A stretch of DNA of 64,000 nucleotides from contig NZ_JAZAPB010000001.1 of NCBI RefSeq assembly GCF_036321025.1, positions 682,001 through 746,000 on the forward strand, written 5' to 3'. This document shows positions 58,849 to 64,000 of this stretch, one piece after another; within the stretch, counting starts at the first letter, position 1; the number at the start of each line of letters is the position of its first letter. This DNA comes from Alteraurantiacibacter hainanensis. GTDB taxonomy: Bacteria > Pseudomonadota > Alphaproteobacteria > Sphingomonadales > Sphingomonadaceae. The position numbers and the translations under genes are program-made. The notes under the pieces were generated by a model. The model worked only from the letters and a program-made list of their open reading frames with translations, ran no database searches and was not told where the DNA came from.

Positions 58849-60089
58849 AGGTCGCCCTGTTCCTCTACCATTTCCCCGTCAGATCCGAGACCTTCGTGAT
58901 CCAGCACGCGATGGCACTCTCCAGAGCGGGTGTAGACCTGACGATCATCACGCAGAAGGACTGTGGTGGTTGGGAAAACTTCGATCCGCGGGTGGCGGCG
59001 GAACTGAAGGACCGGATCGTAGTCCTGCCCGCGACCGATCGTCCGCGCTGGCCAGTCCAGCTTCTCAGGACCCTGTTCTCTTCCAGCGCCTTGAAACTGC
59101 TTCGCCTCTTGCTGTTTTCCGTGCTGGTTGGCCGCAGAGACATCATCCGGGACCTGCCAGTCTGGACGAAAATGGCGCCGATTGGCCGCTTCGATGTCAT
59201 CCTGGCGCACTTCGGGCCGGTCGGCGTACTCGCCATGATCCTGCGCAAGGCCGGATACTTCGAGGGGCCGATCGCGACAATCTTTCATGGCTTCGACATG
59301 AGCCGTCGCAAGGTGGTCAGGAGATATCGCAAAGGCTACTCGAAGTTGTTCGACCTTGGCGAATTGATGCTGCCCATAAGCGAACTCTGGCGCAGTCGGC
59401 TGCTCGAGTGGGGTGCGCCGGCCGAGAAGATCGAAGTGCTGCACATGGGCGTCGACTTGCCCGAAGACAGGCCCGACTATTCGCGGGAAGGAAACGATCC
59501 GCTTCGAATCCTGAGCGTGGGCCGACTGACCAGGAAAAAGGCGCACGCCGACGTGATCGAGGCCGTCGCCGGGTGCAAGTGCCCGGTCGAACTCGACGTG
59601 ATCGGAGCCGGTGAGGAGGAGCCGCGCTTGCGCGCGCTTGCCCGGTCCATTGCAGGCGACCGCGTCAACTTGCTGGGGCCGCGGCCGCACAAGGACGTGC
59701 TCAAGGCGTTTGCCGAAGCGGACGTCTTCATCCTGCCGTCGGTCACCGCGGATGACGGCGAGATGGAAGGAATCCCGCTCGTCCTGATGGAAGCCATGGC
59801 GGCTGGCACTACCGTCATCACCACGAGGCACAGCGGCATTCCCGAGCTCGTGGAGCACGGCGTAACCGGGTTTCTCGTCGATGAGCACGATCCCGCTGCG
59901 ATCACGAACGTCGTAGAGGGAATCCTTGCCGGCGCGTACGATCTTCCCGCCATCCGCGAGCAGGCATTCGAACGTGTCCGCGAAGATTTCTACAACCCGG
60001 AGCTCAACAACCGCCTGCTTGAACTTCTCGAAGGGCTCGCGGTCCGCCACTCACATGACCGGACACCGGTGCAAACAACCGAGCGGTGA
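58845..60089 (+). CDS. GT4-family glycosyltransferase
   Basis: 414 aa starting ATG 58845 inside the flippase stop (ATGA). GT-B fold: N-terminal domain with MKVALFLYHFPVRSETFVIQ (as in WcaL/colanic-acid-type enzymes that read YxFPxxSETFI), C-terminal domain with LRILSVGRLTRKKAHADVIE, the DVFILPSVTADDGEMEGIPL loop and the EGIPLVLMEAMAAGTTVIT motif that binds the nucleotide-sugar. Retaining transfer from a nucleotide-sugar to a lipid-linked sugar is the family expectation. It ends the three-gene glycan unit; AGCCTAG..CTAGGCT, a widely spaced inverted repeat, follows at 60099-60153. Confidence 0.88.
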   Translation: MKVALFLYHFPVRSETFVIQHAMALSRAGVDLTIITQKDCGGWENFDPRVAAELKDRIVVLPATDRPRWPVQLLRTLFSSSALKLLRLLLFSVLVGRRDIIRDLPVWTKMAPIGRFDVILAHFGPVGVLAMILRKAGYFEGPIATIFHGFDMSRRKVVRRYRKGYSKLFDLGELMLPISELWRSRLLEWGAPAEKIEVLHMGVDLPEDRPDYSREGNDPLRILSVGRLTRKKAHADVIEAVAGCKCPVELDVIGAGEEEPRLRALARSIAGDRVNLLGPRPHKDVLKAFAEADVFILPSVTADDGEMEGIPLVLMEAMAAGTTVITTRHSGIPELVEHGVTGFLVDEHDPAAITNVVEGILAGAYDLPAIREQAFERVREDFYNPELNNRLLELLEGLAVRHSHDRTPVQTTER

Positions 60090-60150
60090 TGACTCGCAGC
60101 CTAGGGTTTGACACACCGGAGGCGCGCTATCGCCCGGCCAGGTCTAGGCT

Positions 60151-61176
60151 CTAGGTTACCGAGGCGGGGACGCCCATCCCGGCCAGGAAACTCGCGGTGT
60201 TCGCACCGAGATCGGCGATGGCGTAACCGCCTTCCATCACGACGAGCGTCGGCACCTCGATTGTCGAGATGAGCTGCGCCATCTCCCTGTAATCTTCGGT
60301 CCGCAACTTGAAATGGGAGATGGGATCGCCGGCGAAGGTATCGGCTCCGAACGAGACGACAAGCAGCTCGGGCTGCCAGTCGATCAGCTTTTCAACCACT
60401 CCTGCCAGGGCCTCGCGATACACGTTCCACTGCGTACCGCGCGGCAGCGGGACGTTGAGCGTCGTTCCCTGTCCCTCTCCGGCCCCGCGTTCGTCCGCAT
60501 GGCCCCAGTAGAAGGGGTAGTCGGTAGCGGGGTCTGCGTGGATCGAGGCGAAGAAGACGTCGGCGCTCTCGTAGAAGATGTCCTGCGTGCCGTTGCCATG
60601 ATGATAGTCGACATCGAGAACCGCGACCCGTGAAAGTCCCGACGAATGCGCATGCTTCGCCGCGATGGCCGCGCTGTTGAGATAGCAATAGCCGCCCATG
60701 TAATCGTGGCCGGAGTGATGACCCGGAGGCCGGCACAGCGCGAAGGCGGTGGATTGCTCGCCGGAAAGCAGATCTTCCACCGCTGTCAGCGCCGTCTGCG
60801 CGGACCAGTAGGCGGATTTCCAGGTATTCTCGGAAATCGGCGTGGCCGCGTCGAACGCATACCGGCCAAGCCTGGCGTCGATCCGGTCCAGCGAAAGCGC
60901 GCGCCTGCGCCGGACGGGAAAGGTGTAGGGAATTGCGTCACCGCCACGACCGGTCTGCTGCCAGTCCGCCCAGGCATCCTGGAGGAATTGCAGGTAATCG
61001 GGGGCATGAACGGCCTCTATCGGCGCCATGCCGAAATCGCGCGCGGGGTGACAGTCCAGCAGCGCGGCAATCGCCTCCGCGCGCGCCGGCACCTCGGCAT
61101 AGGCGGCCCATTCCCCGTTGTGCAGCTCGCGGTCCGGAGCGTGCTCGATTTGACGGGGATCGAAAACGACATGCAT
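60151..61176 (-). CDS. Histone-deacetylase-superfamily amidohydrolase
   Basis: 341 aa, zinc-dependent class II-like HDAC or acetylpolyamine amidohydrolase fold. The catalytic His pair is H153-H154 in RPPGHHSG, the zinc ligands are Asp188 or Asp190 and His192 in LDVDYHHGNGTQ and the Asp of SFGADTFAGDPISHF; the Tyr or Gly-rich MEGGYAI loop follows. In bacteria such enzymes deacetylate acetylated polyamines or related amides. Its place after the amino-acid dehydrogenase and ACT-like genes supports use of an acetylated amine or amino-acid derivative as carbon and nitrogen source. Confidence 0.87.
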   Translation of the reverse strand: MHVVFDPRQIEHAPDRELHNGEWAAYAEVPARAEAIAALLDCHPARDFGMAPIEAVHAPDYLQFLQDAWADWQQTGRGGDAIPYTFPVRRRRALSLDRIDARLGRYAFDAATPISENTWKSAYWSAQTALTAVEDLLSGEQSTAFALCRPPGHHSGHDYMGGYCYLNSAAIAAKHAHSSGLSRVAVLDVDYHHGNGTQDIFYESADVFFASIHADPATDYPFYWGHADERGAGEGQGTTLNVPLPRGTQWNVYREALAGVVEKLIDWQPELLVVSFGADTFAGDPISHFKLRTEDYREMAQLISTIEVPTLVVMEGGYAIADLGANTASFLAGMGVPASVT

Positions 61177-61222
61177 TATCCTGGGCTCCGTTCATGCGCG
61201 CGGAAATCCGCATTCGCTCGCG

Positions 61223-61519
61223 CTATCGATGTGCCGGAAACGCCTGAAGTGCAAGGTCCGCCGCACGATTGGGGGGCTCTTGCGGCACCGCCAGATCCAC
61301 GGATCGCACGCCCACCAGCGACGCCATCTTTCCCGAGACTATCGGGGCGAGGTGCGCACCGATATCCGGGCTTACCAGCCGCACGATCATCTCCTCGCCG
61401 TCCCGCGTCACCGTCAGGTCCGGCGCACCCAGGTCGTGCTGCGAGAAAAAGCCGAGCAGGCGACTGAGGAGCGCCGCCCGTGGCTCGCCAACGACGGTGA
61501 AGGAAACGCGGGGGCTCAT
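61223..61519 (-). CDS. Small ACT-like protein
   Basis: 98 aa from ATG 61519, overlapping the dehydrogenase stop (ATGA). The pattern RVSFTVVGEPRAALLSRLLG, FFSQHDLGAPDLTVTRDGEE and MIVRLVSPDIGAHLAPIVSG fits a single ACT-like beta-alpha-beta-beta-alpha-beta fold, like small regulatory subunits such as IlvN. The DxxxxGALxR-type sequence is replaced by GEPRAALLSR, consistent with a stand-alone amino-acid sensor. A regulatory partner for the coupled dehydrogenase is inferred. The frame continues upstream within the dehydrogenase, but that part is not credible. Confidence 0.65.
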   Translation of the reverse strand: MSPRVSFTVVGEPRAALLSRLLGFFSQHDLGAPDLTVTRDGEEMIVRLVSPDIGAHLAPIVSGKMASLVGVRSVDLAVPQEPPNRAADLALQAFPAHR

Positions 61520-62583
61520 GCTGCCTTCGTCCGCAAACGCCCGGCCGGTTCGGCAAGCAGCCGGCGCGCCATGGCATCCGCGGCGCGGTGCGGCGCCCGG
61601 CCTTGCGCGTCGGCCTCGTCGAGAACCCTGGCGAGCCGATCCCCGGTCGCTCGCACGCGGCTTTCGACTTCGGCAAGCGACCAGCCGAGATACTCGGCGC
61701 AGACGTTGATGATCCCGCCGGCGTTGACCACGTAATCGGGAGCATAGAGCACCCCGCGATCGGCCAGGGCGTCGCCATCCTCGGGCCGCGCGAGCACATT
61801 GTTCGCCGCTCCGCATACGATCCGTGCGCGCAGTTTCTGCACGCTCTCTGCATTCAGCACCCCGCCCAGCGCGCACGGGGCGAAGACCTCACACGGCAAA
61901 GTCGCAATCGCGCTGGTCGAGGCGACCGTCGCGCCGTAGCGGCAGGCTACCGCGGCCGCGACGTCGGAGCGCGGTTCGGATACCACCAGTCTCGCCCCGG
62001 CATCGTGCAACAGTGCGCACAGGGCGGACCCGACATGTCCCAGGCCCTGCACGGCGACTGTCATGTCGCGCAGGTCGCTGCCGAACTTGCGTCGCACGGC
62101 TTCCTGCATCGATACGAAAACACCCAGCGCGGTCCACGGCGACGGATCGCCTCCTGGCCTGCCTTCCTGTCTAACGAGCCCGGCGACGTGGCGCGTCTCG
62201 CCTCGCACCATCTCCATGTCGGGAACGCCGGTGCCGACATCCTCTGCGGTCACGTAGGCGCCGCCCAGTTCCTCCACCGCGCGGCCGAACGCGGCGAAGA
62301 GAGCCGCTCGGTCGAAGGGTTCAGCAGGCAAGCGCAGGACGGCCTTGCCACCGCCGAGCGGAAGGCCGGCCATCGCGTTCTTGTAGGCCATGCCCTCGGC
62401 AAGTCGCATCGCATCCTGCGTTGCCTGATGGCGGTCGCCATAGGTCCAGAGCCGGCATCCCCCGGCGGCGGGGCCCAGCCGGGTGGAATGGAGCACGATG
62501 GCCCCTTCCAGCCCGCTTTCGGCATCGTCGATTACGTGCACCGCTTCGGGCGGATGGGCGGCTGGTTCGGCTGGCAAATTCAT
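61516..62583 (-). CDS. Glu/Leu/Phe/Val dehydrogenase
   Basis: 355 aa, NAD-dependent oxidative deaminase of branched-chain or aromatic amino acids. Lys68 (MAYKNAMAG) and Lys80 (LPLGGGKAVL) match the substrate-binding and catalytic lysines of leucine dehydrogenase, AEDVGTGV contains the conserved Asp, and AVQGLGHVGSALCALL is the Rossmann nucleotide motif. CAGGAGCATCGA is its ribosome site. The length favours LeuDH or PheDH rather than the longer GDH. The ACT-like gene begins in its stop codon, and an Lrp-type regulator is encoded 138 bp upstream. Confidence 0.9.
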   Translation of the reverse strand: MNLPAEPAAHPPEAVHVIDDAESGLEGAIVLHSTRLGPAAGGCRLWTYGDRHQATQDAMRLAEGMAYKNAMAGLPLGGGKAVLRLPAEPFDRAALFAAFGRAVEELGGAYVTAEDVGTGVPDMEMVRGETRHVAGLVRQEGRPGGDPSPWTALGVFVSMQEAVRRKFGSDLRDMTVAVQGLGHVGSALCALLHDAGARLVVSEPRSDVAAAVACRYGATVASTSAIATLPCEVFAPCALGGVLNAESVQKLRARIVCGAANNVLARPEDGDALADRGVLYAPDYVVNAGGIINVCAEYLGWSLAEVESRVRATGDRLARVLDEADAQGRAPHRAADAMARRLLAEPAGRLRTKAA

Positions 62584-62721
62584 TCGATGCTCCTGAAATC
62601 TGGAGCCTCAATATTCGCGCAGGAGCCGGGGCATTTCTTGCCTGATTTCGCATCGACGGGCTCATCGGCGGGTCGGATCGACCGCGAACCGGGCTGCGCG
62701 CGGTCGGTTCGACCTGCAGCG

Positions 62722-63195
62722 TCACTCTATCGGAAGCGCAGTCGTCGCCTTGATCTCGGACAGGGCGACCGTCGAGTTGACTTCCTGCACGCCGGGAAGC
62801 TGGGAAAGCCGGTCGAAGAAGAAGCGTTCGTAGGCCTCGATATCGGGTGCCACTATGCGAAGCATGAAATCCACCTGCCCCATCAGGACGTAGCATTCCA
62901 GCACCTCGGGCAATTCGCGGATGGCCTCGGCAAATTCATCGAGATTGGCGCGGCCGTGTGCGTTGAGCTTCACCTGGGCGAATATGTGGGCGTTCAGCCC
63001 GACCTTGTGGCGATCCAGAAGCGCGACCCGGCGGCGGATGAAGCCCTCGCGCTCGAGCCTATCGATGCGCCGCCAGCAGGGCGAGGCCGAAAGCCCGACC
63101 CGTTCGGCGATGGCGGCGGTGGAAAGCGAGGCGTCTTCCTGCAACAGCCGCAGGATCTTGCGCTCGTAACGGTCTAGATCGGCTTTCCCGTTCAT
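62722..63195 (-). CDS. Lrp/AsnC-family transcriptional regulator
   Basis: 157 aa. N-terminal winged helix (DRYERKILRLLQEDASLSTA and AERVGLSASPCWRRIDRLER) and a C-terminal RAM/ACT-like ligand domain (ECYVLMGQVDFMLRIVAPD, PGVQEVNSTVALSEIKATTA). Typical Lrp-type feast/famine regulators sense an amino acid and act on adjacent catabolic genes. Here it lies between the M19 dipeptidase (4 bases upstream) and the dehydrogenase unit (138 bp downstream), so it is the likely local regulator of both. Confidence 0.92.
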   Translation of the reverse strand: MNGKADLDRYERKILRLLQEDASLSTAAIAERVGLSASPCWRRIDRLEREGFIRRRVALLDRHKVGLNAHIFAQVKLNAHGRANLDEFAEAIRELPEVLECYVLMGQVDFMLRIVAPDIEAYERFFFDRLSQLPGVQEVNSTVALSEIKATTALPIE

Positions 63196-63199
63196 CGCC

Positions 63200-64000
63200 T
63201 CAACGTCCGGCGGCGGCCTCCGCGGCTCGCATGATCCGCAACACGTTGCCGCTGGTCATCTTCTCGATCTGTGCGGGCGTGAAGCCTTCCTCCAGCAATC
63301 GCGCGGTTACCCGCGGCAGGTCGGATACTTCCATCAAGCCCTCGATCCCGCCGCCGCCATCCCAGTCGGCACCGAAGCAGACATGGTCGACGCCCGCGAC
63401 CTCGATCACGTGCAGCAGGGCGGCGAAGTATTTTTCGAAATCGGTATCCCAGAGCGGCTGAGTCTGATCGAGCGCGCGCCAGCGGCGGACGAGTTCGGCT
63501 TGCTCCTCCTCGCTCATCGAGGCGATGCTCTCGTACTGCGAGAAGAGTTCGCCGCGTTCTCCTTCGAGGTTTATCTCGCTGAGGAAGATCGTCGACATGC
63601 AGATCGCCCCGCCATTATCGGCAAGCTTGCGGATACGGGCATCGTCGAGGTTGCGCGGATGGTCGTAGGCGGCGCGCGGCGAGGTGTGCGAAAGGATGAT
63701 CGGCGTGGCCGAGAGTTCGATCAGCTGATCGAACGCCGTATCGGAGGCGTGGCTGGCATCGATTACGATGCCAAGCCGGTTCGCTTCGGCCACCCATTCG
63801 CGACCCAGCGGACTGAGTCCGTTCCAGCGCGGATCGCCGGTCGCCGCATCGGCGAACTGGTTGGTGCCCGAATGGACCGGCCCCGCCATCCGAACGCCGC
63901 GGTCGAAGAACTCCTGCAACAGCGAGACGTCCTCGCCCAGCGGATAGGAGTTCTCGATGCTCTTGAAACCGAACAGCAGGCCCTGCGCGGCAAGGGTTTC
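63200..64000 (-). CDS. M19 (renal-type) dipeptidase, 5' part outside the window
   Basis: The last 267 codons of a membrane-dipeptidase-family metallopeptidase; the start lies beyond 64000. The zinc-ligand regions seen are IDASHASDTAFDQLIE and IILSHTSPRAAYDHPRNLDD, followed by CFGADWDGGGGIEGL, which matches the GSDFDG segment of the family, and MTSGNVLRIM at the end (as in GGNxLRV). These enzymes hydrolyse dipeptides, including those with a D-residue at the C-terminus. The Lrp-type gene follows 4 bases after the stop. Signal peptide and localisation cannot be judged here. Confidence 0.88.
   Translation of the reverse strand, partial: ETLAAQGLLFGFKSIENSYPLGEDVSLLQEFFDRGVRMAGPVHSGTNQFADAATGDPRWNGLSPLGREWVAEANRLGIVIDASHASDTAFDQLIELSATPIILSHTSPRAAYDHPRNLDDARIRKLADNGGAICMSTIFLSEINLEGERGELFSQYESIASMSEEEQAELVRRWRALDQTQPLWDTDFEKYFAALLHVIEVAGVDHVCFGADWDGGGGIEGLMEVSDLPRVTARLLEEGFTPAQIEKMTSGNVLRIMRAAEAAAGR

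Noticed and set aside
1..64000. CRISPR arrays, insertion sequences and prophage genes
   Set aside because: No regularly spaced repeats, transposase, integrase, capsid or terminase gene was recognised on either strand.

Overview
The window reads as a stretch of chromosome from a high-GC alphaproteobacterium, most likely a sphingomonad of the Erythrobacteraceae type. The evidence is a ChpT phosphotransferase (CckA-CtrA relay), an MlaE permease with a fused STAS domain, the small conserved DUF3297 and DUF2721 proteins, several large TonB-dependent receptors, a TorF-type porin and a ParA/SPOR cluster. The assignment to group is inference from gene content. The content is mostly housekeeping; no insertion sequence, prophage, CRISPR array or rRNA operon was seen.

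Layout. 1-2455: mlaE-mlaF-mlaD, retrograde lipid transport (minus strand, mlaD cut by the window edge). 2542-6535: valS, a VOC protein and queE (plus). 6536-12738: a HerA-type ATPase, then a likely operon of an NfrB-like glycosyltransferase, an NfrA-like membrane-anchored barrel, a TauE/SafE permease and its TIGR02186 partner (minus). 12768-14093: nhaA with a structured leader. 14185-15353: small hypothetical genes, one flanked by palindromes. 15514-25559: tRNA-Leu(UAG), tig, a receptor-amidase-receptor block on the opposite strand, then clpP and clpX. 25706-31229: a racemase, a GFA protein and the minus-strand run mtgA, cation efflux, ECF sigma, anti-sigma, fasciclin. 31290-36550: rpoH, rluD, a JAMM peptidase, chpT, a cell-wall amidase, RNase P RNA and a PPP-family phosphatase. 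36830-44859: porin, PRC-barrel protein, a DUF4157-like lipoprotein, gloA, a Na+/H+ antiporter, der, bfr and bfd.

44956-55593: a DUF418 membrane protein, the SPOR/ParA/ribbon-helix-helix/TPR-SPOR group, an SDR, pyrX-pyrB (the dihydroorotase has lost most metal ligands), sppA and tRNA-Val(CAC). A second copy of the tRNA-Val 3' end lies 392 bp downstream, the footprint expected of a past integration. 56279-60089: an HprK-like kinase, a flippase and a GT4 glycosyltransferase with overlapping ends. 60151-64000: a likely amino-acid/polyamine catabolic group (HDAC-family amidohydrolase, ACT-like protein, Leu/Phe-type dehydrogenase, Lrp regulator, M19 dipeptidase).

The points most worth following up are the tRNA-Val att-like scar with its compensatory T-stem changes, the sigma/anti-sigma/fasciclin module resembling mycobacterial SigK-RskA-MPT70/83, the ParA-RHH-SPOR group, the candidate nhaA leader riboswitch, the degenerate PyrX, the apparent CTG start of the antiporter, the Fur-like palindrome before bfd, and a 25-bp tandem duplication abutting the gloA start codon.
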